A stretch of DNA of 64,000 nt from Bacillus nitratireducens (lineage in GTDB: Bacteria; Bacillota; Bacilli; Bacillales; Bacillaceae_G). The translations under genes were made by a program, and so were the position numbers. The notes beneath the pieces are model-generated. The model saw only the letters and a list, made by a program, of their open reading frames with translations, ran no database searches and was not told where the DNA came from. The stretch is taken from the NCBI RefSeq assembly GCF_001884135.1, contig NZ_MAOC01000026.1, positions 1 to 64,000 of the forward strand, given 5' to 3'. The number at the start of each line of letters is the position of its first letter. Positions within the stretch are counted from its first letter, which is position 1. This document shows, in pieces, positions 34,439 to 42,676 of the stretch.

Positions 34439-34975
34439 ATGGAGACAAAGAAGATATTCAAACCTTTCGCGGTATGGAGCTTAGAAAAAGAAGAAGCTTT
34501 TTTACGGAATATGCACCAACAAGGCTGGGCATTACAAAAATATAATATAATGTATACGTTTAAGAAAACTAAGCCGAAAGATGTAGTATATAAAGCGGAT
34601 TTTAGATTGGATTATAAAGATTCAAAGGAAAAACAAAAAGAATATATTGAAATATATGAAATGTGTGGATGGAAACATGTAACGAGTTTTGCAAAATGGA
34701 ATTATTTTTGTAAAGATGTAGAAGAGGAAAAAGAGTTGCCTGATATTTATTCAGAAAAGGAAACGAAGGTACAAAAAATGAAGGAATTACTACAATTTTT
34801 TGCCTTTATTTCAATAACTATATTACCCTCAATGTATAACGCATTTTTAAGTTCAACAGAATCAAGAGTGCCAATTTGGGCGAAAGTTATGCTGGGGTTT
34901 GTTGGTTGTATGTATATGTATCTCTTTATAAGGCTCTCTTGGAAAATTAAGAAATTGAAAAGCGAAATATTATAA
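34439..34975 (+). CDS. DUF2812 domain membrane protein
   Basis: This 178-residue protein begins with a conserved soluble part (F-A-V-W-S-L-E-K-E-E-A-F-L, M-H-Q-Q-G-W-A-L, F-A-K-W-N-Y-F) typical of DUF2812 and ends with two membrane helices (about residues 118-136 and 150-168). Function is unknown. Co-transcription with the PadR regulator is clear from the 7-nt spacing. Confidence 0.85.
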   Translation: METKKIFKPFAVWSLEKEEAFLRNMHQQGWALQKYNIMYTFKKTKPKDVVYKADFRLDYKDSKEKQKEYIEIYEMCGWKHVTSFAKWNYFCKDVEEEKELPDIYSEKETKVQKMKELLQFFAFISITILPSMYNAFLSSTESRVPIWAKVMLGFVGCMYMYLFIRLSWKIKKLKSEIL

Positions 34976-34994
34976 TAAAGAGTGGATTTTAAAA

Positions 34995-35038
34995 GAAGAT
35001 GATTTCGTAGATAATTATACTGGAATCATCTTCTTTCA
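34995..35038 (+). terminator. Terminator of the padR operon
   Basis: GAAGATGATT pairs with AATCATCTTC around a 19-nt loop, T-rich tail. Confidence 0.75.
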
Positions 35039-35106
35039 TTTCTATGTAATTTTATTTTGTTCACTCTTTTTTACATAATAAAAGACTATATATTTAAGGA
35101 ATATAA

Positions 35107-35391
35107 CTAACAGTTACAAAGAATATTACTAGTAATAATACCTAAAAAAATCATAAATAATGAAGAAACGATTAATAATAATGAACTACTGATTAATACT
35201 ATTTTATTAGAGTTTTGATGTTTAAAGTGGTAATAAAGTAAAAAGCCGCAAACAGTAGAAACAGTCCATATAGCTAGACTGTAAGGAGTTGTTATCTTCT
35301 TCCAATCGAAAATCCAAAAGTAGAGTATGATCATGTGGCAAACTAATAGTAGTAATGCGGATGGAATCATTAATCTGTTATTAAATATCAT
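35107..35391 (-). CDS. Small membrane protein, unknown function
   Basis: This 94-residue protein has three hydrophobic helices (about 8-27, 36-56, 66-88). AGAGGTG precedes the ATG. No family recognised. It lies alone between the convergent padR operon and the zinc-ribbon gene. Confidence 0.65.
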   Translation of the reverse strand: MIFNNRLMIPSALLLLVCHMIILYFWIFDWKKITTPYSLAIWTVSTVCGFLLYYHFKHQNSNKIVLISSSLLLIVSSLFMIFLGIITSNILCNC

Positions 35392-35489
35392 TTATTTCAC
35401 CTCTCTTATGTAAATATTACTAAAAGAGTATGGAGTTTAAAATATAATATGGAAGAAATACGTTTTGTACTACCGCATTAAAAGGAAAA

Positions 35490-35524
35490 ATCCCTTATAG
35501 AAAAATCTATTTCTATAAGGGATA
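35490..35524 (-). terminator. Terminator of the zinc-ribbon gene
   Basis: ATCCCTTATAGA pairs with TCTATAAGGGAT; read on the minus strand it is followed by T5. Confidence 0.85.
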
Positions 35525-35533
35525 GTAATGATT

Positions 35534-35782
35534 TTATGAAAAAGACTGATTTTGAGCAGGTTTAATAAATTGTTCTGGATTTTCAACAAGCCCGCATACA
35601 GCACATTGGACACGGTAAGTAGGTCCTTGATAAGCCATATGAAAAGCATTCATCGTTTCATTTGTGTATTCTTCTTCTACTTGACCAGTTTGTGGATTTA
35701 ATTTGACTGGTTTTACTTGTTGCTCAAGAATATTAAAGCGAGTACGGTTCGTTTTACAGCTTGGACATAGCATTGGTTCCAT
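35534..35782 (-). CDS. Small zinc-ribbon protein, unknown function
   Basis: This 82-residue protein has two CxxC knuckles, C-P-S-C near the N-terminus and C-A-V-C about residue 62, likely binding one zinc. Between them is a hydrophilic stretch (V-K-L-N-P-Q-T-G-Q-V-E-E-E). The start is fixed by GGAGGTG in front of M-E-P-M-L-C-P-S-C; the open frame continues upstream but that part is hydrophobic and has no ribosome binding site. Function not recognised. Confidence 0.8.
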   Translation of the reverse strand: MEPMLCPSCKTNRTRFNILEQQVKPVKLNPQTGQVEEEYTNETMNAFHMAYQGPTYRVQCAVCGLVENPEQFIKPAQNQSFS

Positions 35783-35895
35783 ATGTATACACCTCCATTT
35801 GTAGCATTTCTTAAGCAGTATGATTTTATGCAAGTAAAAAAACTTTCTCAATATAAATAGGTGTTTAATGTATTTAAAATTCAGAAAAAATAAAA

Positions 35896-35996
35896 TATAA
35901 TAAAAGTACGAACTGGTTATGTCCAAACCAAATCTCCTGTTTTATGCCAATAAGCTGGGGGGCCGAGAAATCGGCCTCATTTTTTTGTGCTCGGCT
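35896..35996 (+). ncRNA. Attenuator-like leader RNA upstream of the VOC operon
   Basis: A -10 like TATAAT lies at 35896-35901 (no good -35). From about 35908 the sequence can form TGGTT/AACCA, then a clear intrinsic terminator GGCCGA-GAAA-TCGGCC (35961-35976) with T7. GCCGAG at 35962-35967 can alternatively pair with CTCGGC at 35990-35995, which would break the terminator. No gene precedes it on this strand, so it is either a small RNA of about 80 nt or a regulatory leader for 36065-37599. It matches no riboswitch class that I recognise. Confidence 0.45.
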
Positions 35997-36064
35997 TTAT
36001 GAGGTACAAGGTTTTTAAAAACATTTGTCGAATTTTTAGAGGTGAAGGTAAAGGGGGAATAATT

Positions 36065-36448
36065 ATGAACTTAAAAATGAAATACATTATTTTATATGTA
36101 GAAAAGTTTGAACAATGTCTTCAGTTTTATAAAGAAATTTTAAAATTACCAATAAGAGCTGAACACGGTACATATATTGAATTTGAAACGGGAGCAACAA
36201 TTTTAGCGATGAATACACGAGAGGATGTTAAGGCGTTAACGGGACTACCTCTTACAGAAGGTGTACTACAATCTTCTCATTTTGAGTTAGGGTTTGTTGT
36301 AGAGAATGTAAAGGAAACGATTGAGAAATTAAAAGAACAAGGGGTTAAAGTTCTAGTTGAGCCAATCGTAAAACCGTGGGGACAAACTATTGCTTACATT
36401 GCTGATCCAGACGGTAATTATATTGAAATTTGTAGTTCATTAGAATAG
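36065..36448 (+). CDS. VOC superfamily (glyoxalase-like) protein
   Basis: This 127-residue vicinal-oxygen-chelate protein has two beta-alpha-beta-beta-beta halves: K-Y-I-I-L-Y-V-E-K-F-E-Q at the start, and I-A-Y-I-A-D-P-D-G-N-Y-I-E-I at the end, whose glutamate is the usual metal ligand. AAAGGGGG precedes the ATG. Possible roles are thiol-transfer resistance or lyase activity; substrate unknown. It is 15 nt upstream of a GNAT acetyltransferase, downstream of the leader RNA described above. Confidence 0.86.
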   Translation: MNLKMKYIILYVEKFEQCLQFYKEILKLPIRAEHGTYIEFETGATILAMNTREDVKALTGLPLTEGVLQSSHFELGFVVENVKETIEKLKEQGVKVLVEPIVKPWGQTIAYIADPDGNYIEICSSLE

Positions 36449-36463
36449 AGGGAGAAAAAGAGG

Positions 36464-37006
36464 ATGGGGTTTCCAAAATTAGAAACAGAACGTTTACTAT
36501 TAAGAGAACTTACACTATTAGATGCAGAAGCGATGTTCCATTATTTTTCAAAAGAATCTGTTATTCGTTATTTCGGAATGGACTCTTTCGAAAATATTGA
36601 GCAAGCGAAAACGACTATTCAAACGTTTAGAAAGCGAAATGAAGAGGGAAATGTGTTTCGCTGGGGGATAGAGAAGAAAGGCACGGATCAATTAATCGGT
36701 ACGTGTGGGTTTCATTTAATTAACAATCACCATAAACGAGCTGAAATTGGCTATGAGCTAGATGATACATATTGGGGACAAGGATACGCAACCGAAGCAC
36801 TGCAAGCAATGCTAGCTTACGGATTTGAAACGTTGCACTTTATAAGAATTGCAGCTGTCGTATATATAGAAAATGAAGCTTCCCGTAATTTATTAAAAAA
36901 ATCTGGGTTTCAAGAAGAAGGATTACTTCGAAAATATATGATTCAAAATGATGTTGCTCATGACACGGTCGTTTATTCATTATTAAAAGAAGATTGGCAA
37001 AAGTAA
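36464..37006 (+). CDS. GNAT acetyltransferase (RimJ/RimL type)
   Basis: This 180-residue N-acetyltransferase shows L-E-T-E-R-L-L-L-R-E-L, G-T-C-G-F-H, A-E-I-G-Y-E-L, and the acetyl-CoA loop Y-W-G-Q-G-Y-A-T-E-A. N-E-A-S-R-N-L-L-K-K-S-G-F closes the domain. The family acetylates ribosomal protein N-termini, amino groups of metabolites or drugs. Its stop overlaps the next start (TAATG), showing coupling to the kinase-like gene. Confidence 0.9.
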   Translation: MGFPKLETERLLLRELTLLDAEAMFHYFSKESVIRYFGMDSFENIEQAKTTIQTFRKRNEEGNVFRWGIEKKGTDQLIGTCGFHLINNHHKRAEIGYELDDTYWGQGYATEALQAMLAYGFETLHFIRIAAVVYIENEASRNLLKKSGFQEEGLLRKYMIQNDVAHDTVVYSLLKEDWQK

Positions 37007-37599
37007 TGAGCACAAATGAAATAATGAAAGTTATTCAGGAACATAAAGATGAGCGATTTATACTAGGTATAGACGGACTAAGTCGTTCGGGTAAAACAAC
37101 ATTGGTTAAAAAATTAGAAGAAAATATGAAACGAAGTGGAATCTCGTTTCATATTTTTCATATTGATGATCACATTACCGAGCGAAATAAGCGATATAAT
37201 ACTGGATTTGCAGAGTGGTACGAGTACTATAACCTTCAATGGGATATTGATTGGTTGCTGCGAAACCTTTTTCAAAAGTTACAAAGCGACATTGAATTAG
37301 AATTACCTTTTTATCATGATGAAACAGATTCATGTGAAATGAAAGAAATACATCTTCCTTTAGTAGGTGTAATAATTGTAGAAGGAGTTTTTCTACAGCG
37401 AAAAGAATGGAGAGATTTCTTTCATTATATGGTGTACTTGGATTGCCCAAGAGAGAAAAGATTTCTGAGAGAAAGCGAAGAGACACGAAAGAAACTTTCG
37501 AAGTTTCAAAATAGGTATTGGAGAGCAGAGGATTATTATTTGGAGATGGAATTGCCGAAGGATGGGGCGGATTTAGTAATATGTAACGATATTAAATAG
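37006..37599 (+). CDS. P-loop kinase, uridine kinase-like
   Basis: This 197-residue P-loop protein has G-I-D-G-L-S-R-S-G-K-T-T-L as Walker A near residue 20, H-I-D-D-H as the acceptor-site acidic motif, and V-I-I-V-E-G-V-F-L as the central strand. It ends with Y-L-D-C-P-R-E-K-R-F. The overall plan is the uridine kinase / phosphoribulokinase family. The acceptor is unknown. Last gene of the three-gene unit, followed by a terminator. Confidence 0.82.
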   Translation: MSTNEIMKVIQEHKDERFILGIDGLSRSGKTTLVKKLEENMKRSGISFHIFHIDDHITERNKRYNTGFAEWYEYYNLQWDIDWLLRNLFQKLQSDIELELPFYHDETDSCEMKEIHLPLVGVIIVEGVFLQRKEWRDFFHYMVYLDCPREKRFLRESEETRKKLSKFQNRYWRAEDYYLEMELPKDGADLVICNDIK

Positions 37600-37653
37600 A
37601 AGGTGTAAGAAATGAGGTTTTCAAGTAGTTATTTATAAAGAACTATCAATTTT

Positions 37654-37700
37654 AATAAAGACTGTATCTTTCAATTTAAAGGTACAGTCTTTATTTTCTA
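37654..37700 (+). terminator. Terminator of the VOC-GNAT-kinase operon
   Basis: AATAAAGACTGTA pairs with TACAGTCTTTATT, extended by four more weak pairs, and T-rich tail. Confidence 0.88.
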
Positions 37701-38130
37701 TATACTTCCATACGTTATTTCCCCCCTGTATTCAACAAGTTATACATAAAATGAGTATAGTAATAAATAATGTAAAATGAAGTGTAGCTGATAGGTTTAG
37801 TAAGAGTGTCTATCGTGGTTGTTAGCTAAGGGAAGAAAGAAACATTAATTACCATAATTATAGTAATTAATAAATCGGAAATTATGATTTGAGTAAAGAT
37901 GTTTTTACAAGAGGTGTGGAAACACCAAATTAAAAACTTATCCGATAGAAAGCACTGATTATTCTTATTGCATGGGTACATGGCTTTTTGTTTTTAGAAC
38001 AACTCTTTGGTGGCTCTTTTATTATGTGAAAATTATATAAGCTATGTGAGAGTTGAAAAAATAGCATAGTATCTTTCTCGATGTACATATTAAGTGAAGT
38101 GCTTCATATGTACATAAAAGGCGGGATAAT
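37701..38130. other. 430-nt non-coding region with a compound palindrome
   Basis: AT-rich sequence without a supported gene. It contains GGTGT-GGAA-ACACC (37912-37925) and, right before the small ORF at 38131, an outer inverted repeat ATGTACATAT (38081-38090) / ATATGTACAT (38106-38115) that encloses the palindrome GAAGTGCTTC (38096-38105). The compound palindrome is a candidate operator or 5'-UTR structure. Confidence 0.5.
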
Positions 38131-38298
38131 ATGGATAAAAATAAGAGGAATGAAGAATTGGATGAGTTTAAGAAACGGTGGTTTAATGAAGATAATCAAC
38201 CAATAGCTGGTATAGAGTTAGCTTTGCCACCTGATATTGGAAGCATGTTAGACTCGAAACCCATTAATGATGAAAGTAGAGAAAGTAAAAATGAATAA
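38131..38298 (+). CDS. Small hydrophilic protein, 55 aa
   Basis: ATG after AAAGGCGGG, reading M-D-K-N-K-R-N-E-E-L-D-E-F-K-K and ending S-R-E-S-K-N-E. It is highly charged, with a short hydrophobic middle (I-A-G-I-E-L-A-L-P-P). No family recognised. The compound palindrome just upstream suggests it is a real, regulated gene. Confidence 0.55.
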   Translation: MDKNKRNEELDEFKKRWFNEDNQPIAGIELALPPDIGSMLDSKPINDESRESKNE

Positions 38299-38350
38299 CT
38301 TTTATCTAAGCATCCATTCGGGTGCTTTTTATTTTGGAGGAGAAAGTAAA

Positions 38351-38510
38351 GTGGAACTAACTAAACAAGAACAAATAGTTATTATCGGTAGGTTAATTAT
38401 ACGTATGAAAAGGGTATACGTCACCGTAACAAGTGTGTTGTTAATTTTGTAGCGTTATATGTTCCAGGGGAAAATGGGATAATTGCTGCAGAAGTATCTG
38501 TTTTTTTTTA
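38351..38510 (+). pseudogene. Small frameshifted ORF
   Basis: GTG with GGAGGAG 8 nt upstream opens M-E-L-T-K-Q-E-Q-I-V-I-I-G-R-L-I-I-R and stops at 38450. From about 38400 another frame gives a coding-like stretch (K-C-V-V-N-F-V-A-L-Y-V-P-G-E-N-G) to a stop at 38510. One indel near 38390-38415 would join them into a protein of about 53 residues. Low confidence; family unknown. Confidence 0.35.
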
Positions 38511-38571
38511 ACCAAATTATGGTTATTCATGCTAATATGAACTTATAGCTATATAGAAGGGGTGGGTAATT

Positions 38572-38883
38572 ATGAAAACAGAAATAGTTCCCAAGAAGAA
38601 GTATAGCATAATAAGTTATGTATCTTTACTCATCGGGATTATGTGTTTTTTATTTGTTTTTATAACTCCGACGAGGATAGCGAATGCGGGTAATATAGTG
38701 GGAGATTATATTACAATTGCTCTGACAGGCGTAGGTATTATTCTTTCCAGCATTGGAATTGCGAAACAAACAGAGAAGAAGGCAATTGTAATTATCTCAT
38801 TAATACTTTCCTCATCTTTCTTCATTTTTTGGATTATCGCGATTATCTTATTGTTTACTGGGCAAATAAGTTTTGCGCCTTAA
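38572..38883 (+). CDS. Small membrane protein, unknown function
   Basis: This 103-residue protein has three hydrophobic segments (about 11-30, 43-61 and 67-95) and short basic loops. GGGGTGG precedes the ATG. It resembles small DUF-type membrane proteins of bacilli, but I cannot name the family. Confidence 0.7.
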   Translation: MKTEIVPKKKYSIISYVSLLIGIMCFLFVFITPTRIANAGNIVGDYITIALTGVGIILSSIGIAKQTEKKAIVIISLILSSSFFIFWIIAIILLFTGQISFAP

Positions 38884-38891
38884 TGAGCAAT

Positions 38892-38927
38892 AAAAAGAGT
38901 CCTTCATTAATAGAAGGACTCTTTTTA
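38892..38927. terminator. Bidirectional terminator
   Basis: Perfect stem AAAAAGAGTCCTTC / GAAGGACTCTTTTT with a 7-nt loop, between convergent genes. Confidence 0.93.
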
Positions 38928-39140
38928 TTCGGTATCTTCAGGTTGATATTCTAAAATATCCCCAGGTTGGCATTCTAATGCTTTACAAATAGCATCTAAA
39001 GTTGAAATTCTAATTGCTTTTGCTTTTCCATTTTTTAATATAGAAAGGTTAGCCATTGTAATTCCAACCTTCTCTGAAAGCTCTGTTACGCTCATTTTTC
39101 TTTTAGCTAACATTACATCAATATTAATTATTATTGCCAT
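38925..39140 (-). CDS. Cro/CI-type HTH regulator (YozG-like)
   Basis: This 71-residue protein is little more than a helix-turn-helix: M-L-A-K-R-K-M-S-V-T-E-L-S-E-K-V-G-I-T-M-A-N-L-S. It ends in the C-Q-P-G-D-I-L-E-Y motif common to YozG-type regulators. I place the start at ATG 39140, 6 nt after GAGGTG; the GTG at 39149 lies in that ribosome binding site. It is paired with a DUF2975 membrane protein gene 10 nt upstream, a frequent pairing. Confidence 0.88.
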   Translation of the reverse strand: MAIIINIDVMLAKRKMSVTELSEKVGITMANLSILKNGKAKAIRISTLDAICKALECQPGDILEYQPEDTE

Positions 39141-39150
39141 GTTATTCACC

Positions 39151-39633
39151 TCAGACCGTTAAATCATTTTCTGATTTTATATCTATCGCATCTTTTAAAA
39201 GTCTTTGGAGAACGGCAGCAAAGACTGCGATAACCATTGAAGCAAAGATTAGAAGCATCCCAAGTATAATAATACCAGGTGCGTCATCTCTCTCTGCCAC
39301 AAGATAGAAGAGTGGCATGCCTACTACATATAATATACTAATTGTTACTGCGCAGTGTTTTATCTTCTTTAAAGCCCTAACAGATAATTTCGAGAAGGCG
39401 TTACCCTTGTCAATGTAGCTTACAAGTTTAAAGGCTTGATATAGAGCAAAATAAAAAGGTATCACTGTTGCATATAGAGTAAGTAACACCAGATATTTTA
39501 TTAATGCAAAATCGGGGTACAATTCCGCTGCATAATTCCCTATGTCAGGAACTAAAAATATACATAAAGCAAGAACAGGAATACCGATAAGGATAATAGC
39601 TGTCTTTAAAAAGAGTGTGGATCCTTGTTTCAT
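39151..39633 (-). CDS. DUF2975 membrane protein
   Basis: This 160-residue protein has four membrane helices (about 9-30, 44-68, 93-113 and 122-146) and the DUF2975 pattern F-S-K-L-S-V-R-A-L-K-K-I-K-H-C-A. GAGGTG precedes the ATG. Co-transcribed with the HTH gene; the pair probably forms a membrane-sensing regulatory unit, but the signal is unknown. Confidence 0.85.
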   Translation of the reverse strand: MKQGSTLFLKTAIILIGIPVLALCIFLVPDIGNYAAELYPDFALIKYLVLLTLYATVIPFYFALYQAFKLVSYIDKGNAFSKLSVRALKKIKHCAVTISILYVVGMPLFYLVAERDDAPGIIILGMLLIFASMVIAVFAAVLQRLLKDAIDIKSENDLTV

Positions 39634-39994
39634 TTAAAGCACCTCATTTATTAATTATCTATTAAATCTAACATGAAATTTATCGTTTAACAATAAATTA
39701 TTATTTATTTTAATCGTGTTTTTATTGATAAGTAAATTTCAATTTTAGATGAAAATAAAAAGTACTGCTCTTTATAAAAAAGGGCACCAAACAAATAGAC
39801 TTCCTGTAATAAAAAAGTATGGTGAATATATAACAAGGTGATATAAATCATTGTTCCTATGACGATATATAGAAAAGATAATCGTTCCTTCTTTCTGTAA
39901 ATGATGTTATGTTAAAAGTAACGATTCAGTCTTTCTTATAATAAGAGTTTTTAGAAAATCAATATTTTGCGTAATTTGACGAGGTGTTAATGAA
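39634..39994. other. 361-nt divergent intergenic region
   Basis: It must hold the promoters of the DUF2975 operon (minus) and the deoR gene (plus). A -10-like TATAAT is at about 39937. A 30-codon ORF (39749-39841, beginning M-K-I-K-S-T-A-L-Y-K-K-G) lacks a clear ribosome binding site. Nothing else is recognised. Confidence 0.45.
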
Positions 39995-40783
39995 ATGAAA
40001 TCGTACACACAATTTGAAAGAAGAAAATACATACTAGATGAATTAGAAAAGTATAACCGAGTAATGGTAAATGATTTAGCGAAGGTATTAAATGTTACAA
40101 CGGAAACGATACGAAGAGATTTAGATATGATGCATAAGGAAGGGACCCTTACTAAAATACATGGTGGTGCACTTAAGAAAAAAGATCAAACACTAGAATT
40201 TCATTTTGATAAGCGACGATCTGAGAATATTGAAGAGAAACGAAAAATTGCAATGGAAGCGAGTAAGCTCGTAGAAGATAATGATATAATCGCTATTGAA
40301 ATTGGGACAACAACTATGCAAATTTTAGATTACATACACGATAAAAAGAATTTGACGATTTTAACAAACTCGATACCAGCTGTTAATAAAATTATTGAGC
40401 TGAAAGAACAGTATGATTCCTTTGATTGCAGGTTAATAGTCATTGGAGGAATATTGAATACAAATTCATTAGCATTGTCTGGAGAAATGACGTTAAACTA
40501 TCTTGACCATTTTACTGTTAATAAGTTATTTGCTTCTTGTGATGGAATTTCTTTAGAAAAAGAACTAACATGTTCGTATATTGAAGATGCACAAATATAT
40601 AAGCAGTTAAAGAATAATGCAAAACAAGTTGTAATGATGGCAGATGAGTCAAAGTTTAATTTAACAAAGTTTTATAAAAGCGGGAATTTTAGTGATATAG
40701 ATGCATTATATACAAACGCTAAGCTCGATGAGGCGTGGCAAAATGTATTAGCAAGTAATGGGGTAGAAGTAATAATAGTATAG
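39995..40783 (+). CDS. DeoR family transcriptional regulator
   Basis: This 262-residue regulator has an N-terminal DeoR HTH (V-N-D-L-A-K-V-L-N-V-T-T-E-T-I-R-R-D-L, then the signature T-K-I-H-G-G-A) and a C-terminal sugar-phosphate sensor domain (D-N-D-I-I-A-I-E-I-G-T-T-T, M-A-D-E-S-K-F). DeoR proteins normally repress sugar or sugar-phosphate genes and release DNA on binding a phosphorylated intermediate. It lies just upstream of the ABC importer operon and has its own terminator. Repeated TTGTTAA/TTAACAA sequences at 40864-40910 in front of the importer are likely its operator. Confidence 0.9.
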   Translation: MKSYTQFERRKYILDELEKYNRVMVNDLAKVLNVTTETIRRDLDMMHKEGTLTKIHGGALKKKDQTLEFHFDKRRSENIEEKRKIAMEASKLVEDNDIIAIEIGTTTMQILDYIHDKKNLTILTNSIPAVNKIIELKEQYDSFDCRLIVIGGILNTNSLALSGEMTLNYLDHFTVNKLFASCDGISLEKELTCSYIEDAQIYKQLKNNAKQVVMMADESKFNLTKFYKSGNFSDIDALYTNAKLDEAWQNVLASNGVEVIIV

Positions 40784-40790
40784 AATAACC

Positions 40791-40842
40791 AAAAGAAGAA
40801 GACTATTTCTTAGCAAATTGAGAAGTAGTCTTCTTCTTTTTG
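40791..40842 (+). terminator. Terminator of the deoR gene
   Basis: AAAAGAAGAAGACTA pairs with TAGTCTTCTTCTTTT, followed by T's. Confidence 0.9.
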
Positions 40843-40863
40843 TTTGTTTATGTGTTGTTTTAC

Positions 40864-40935
40864 TTTGTTAATTCGTTGTTTTTACAATTAGTTAACAAAT
40901 TAACAACATTGTGTTAATAATATACTCGTACAATA
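40864..40935 (+). promoter_or_regulatory. Candidate DeoR operator and promoter of the importer operon
   Basis: Several TTGTTAA/TTAACAA half-sites occur: TTGTTAA near 40864, GTTGTT 40875-40880, TTAACAA from 40892, AACAAC 40902-40907 and GTTAA near 40913. GTTGTT and AACAAC form an inverted pair. -10-like TATACT (40921) and TACAAT (40929) follow. The dense repetition directly upstream of the first ABC gene suggests an operator for the neighbouring DeoR protein. Confidence 0.55.
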
Positions 40936-40955
40936 TGAATTAGGAGGTGGCAAGA

Positions 40956-41822
40956 ATGCAAATAAAACTATCAAAAGCTGTGTTCTTTTTAATACCAGTT
41001 GGAATACCTCTAATATTGTTTTGGATTATTCCGAATTTCATTAGTTTAGGTATTAGTTTTACTGATTGGGATTTTATGACGAATGATTTTAACTTTGTTG
41101 GTTTAGAAAACTATTTCAATTTATTTACACAAGATTCTTTTATGCAAGCATTGCTAAATACGTTTTATTTCGGAATTGGAACAGTGATTCCAACGATTGC
41201 ATTAGGTTTAGGATTCGCATTATTCTTCCGAAAAAAATTCAAAGGTTCCGCATTGTACCAATTAATGATTTTTTCACCTTGGGTAACGCCAACAATAGCT
41301 GTATCTATTGTGTGGTCACTTTTATATGAACCTCAATTTGGAGTTATTAATAAAGTTCTAAACTTTTTCGGGGTACCAGGTTTGGACTGGCTTCAGAGTA
41401 GTCAAACAGCGATGTTAGCAGTCATTATTGTGACAGTTTGGAAATTAGTTGGTTGGACGATGATCTTCTATATCGGCGCATTAGAAAAAGTTCCAGATAG
41501 TTTATATGAAGCAGCTAGTATTGATGGAGCAAATTCATGGCAGAAATTTCGATATGTAACACTGCCAATGGTTTCATCAACAACTTTCTTCTTAGTTGTT
41601 GTCAATACAATTTCTTCAGTGCAGGCTTACGATCAAATAAAAATTTTAACACAAGGTGGACCTAGTGGTTCGACGCGTACGTTACTTTATTTATTCTTCC
41701 AACAAGGCTTTGAACAATTTGATATGGGATCTGCAACAGCGATCGCATTTATCATACTTATCATTACAATTCTACTATCTGTTATAAACAAAATAATAGG
41801 TGACAAGTGGGTGAACTATTAA
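40956..41822 (+). CDS. Sugar-type ABC transporter permease 1 (UgpA/MalF class)
   Basis: This 288-residue inner-membrane permease has six helices. The coupling loop reads E-A-A-S-I-D-G-A-N-S-W-Q-K-F-R-Y-V-T-L-P-M, the EAA motif of binding-protein-dependent importers. The ATG at 40956 follows TAGGAGGTGG; the GTG at 40947 lies inside that sequence. It pairs with the permease encoded 10 nt downstream. Confidence 0.92.
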   Translation: MQIKLSKAVFFLIPVGIPLILFWIIPNFISLGISFTDWDFMTNDFNFVGLENYFNLFTQDSFMQALLNTFYFGIGTVIPTIALGLGFALFFRKKFKGSALYQLMIFSPWVTPTIAVSIVWSLLYEPQFGVINKVLNFFGVPGLDWLQSSQTAMLAVIIVTVWKLVGWTMIFYIGALEKVPDSLYEAASIDGANSWQKFRYVTLPMVSSTTFFLVVVNTISSVQAYDQIKILTQGGPSGSTRTLLYLFFQQGFEQFDMGSATAIAFIILIITILLSVINKIIGDKWVNY

Positions 41823-41832
41823 GGTGAATAAT

Positions 41833-42651
41833 ATGAAAAAAGGTCCATTAGTCGTAAAGCATCTCTTTCTAGCGTTATCAAGTATACTATTTGTTTTTCC
41901 ATTTATATGGATGGTACTTGGTTCGTTTAAAACATCTAGTGAAGTGTTACAAGGAGGTTTTTGGCCTAAGGAATTTCACTGGGAAAATTATCGGCAAGTA
42001 TTAGATATACTTCCATTTAGCACATATTTATTTAATAGCTTCTATACTTCTTTCATCATTACTATATATGTACTTGTTTCGTCAGCGCTTTTTGCTTATA
42101 TGTTGGCATTTTATAAGTTTAAAGGCAAGAATATTACGTTTAGTGTTGTGATGGCAACCTATATGATCCCTGGAGCTGTTTCGTATGTTCCTGTATATGT
42201 AATGTTAGGGAAGTTTGGTTTACTTGATTCACATTTTGGATATATGATTTCTATGGCTGTTAGCGTATTCGGTATTTTCTATTTAAAACAAACGTTCCAC
42301 AAAGTTGGTTTTGAAATAGTAGAAGCAGCCAAAATTGATGGAGCAAGTGATTGGCGTATTCTTTGGAAGATTATTTTCCCGATGACACGATCATCATTTG
42401 TAACATTAGGATTGGTCACATTTATTGGTAACTATAATAATTACATTTGGCCAGCTCTTATTTTGAAAGATAATACGCAAAAGTTAATCACGAATGGAAT
42501 TGCTGATTATTTCATTAATAGTTCTTTAGGACGAGATTGGTCACACATTATGGTTGCAAGTACAATCGCAACAGTGCCACTTTTACTCGTATTTTTAATT
42601 CTACAAAAATGGTTCTTATCCGGTGTTACTGATTCAGGAATAAAGGGGTAA
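41833..42651 (+). CDS. Sugar-type ABC transporter permease 2 (UgpE/MalG class)
   Basis: This 272-residue permease has six helices and the EAA loop E-A-A-K-I-D-G-A-S-D-W-R-I-L-W-K-I-I-F-P. The start at ATG 41833 follows AAGGTG; the in-frame GTG at 41824 overlaps that ribosome binding site. It forms the heterodimeric channel with permease 1. Confidence 0.92.
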   Translation: MKKGPLVVKHLFLALSSILFVFPFIWMVLGSFKTSSEVLQGGFWPKEFHWENYRQVLDILPFSTYLFNSFYTSFIITIYVLVSSALFAYMLAFYKFKGKNITFSVVMATYMIPGAVSYVPVYVMLGKFGLLDSHFGYMISMAVSVFGIFYLKQTFHKVGFEIVEAAKIDGASDWRILWKIIFPMTRSSFVTLGLVTFIGNYNNYIWPALILKDNTQKLITNGIADYFINSSLGRDWSHIMVASTIATVPLLLVFLILQKWFLSGVTDSGIKG

Positions 42652-42676
42652 TTAAATAGTAAAGGAGATACGTGGG

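Noticed and set aside
37701-38130. Search for a tRNA, riboswitch or CRISPR repeat in this long gap
   Set aside because: No cloverleaf, no known riboswitch core and no regularly spaced repeats; only isolated hairpins.
39749-39841. 30-codon ORF upstream of the deoR gene
   Set aside because: No convincing ribosome binding site and no similarity I can recognise; it is noted only as part of the intergenic description.
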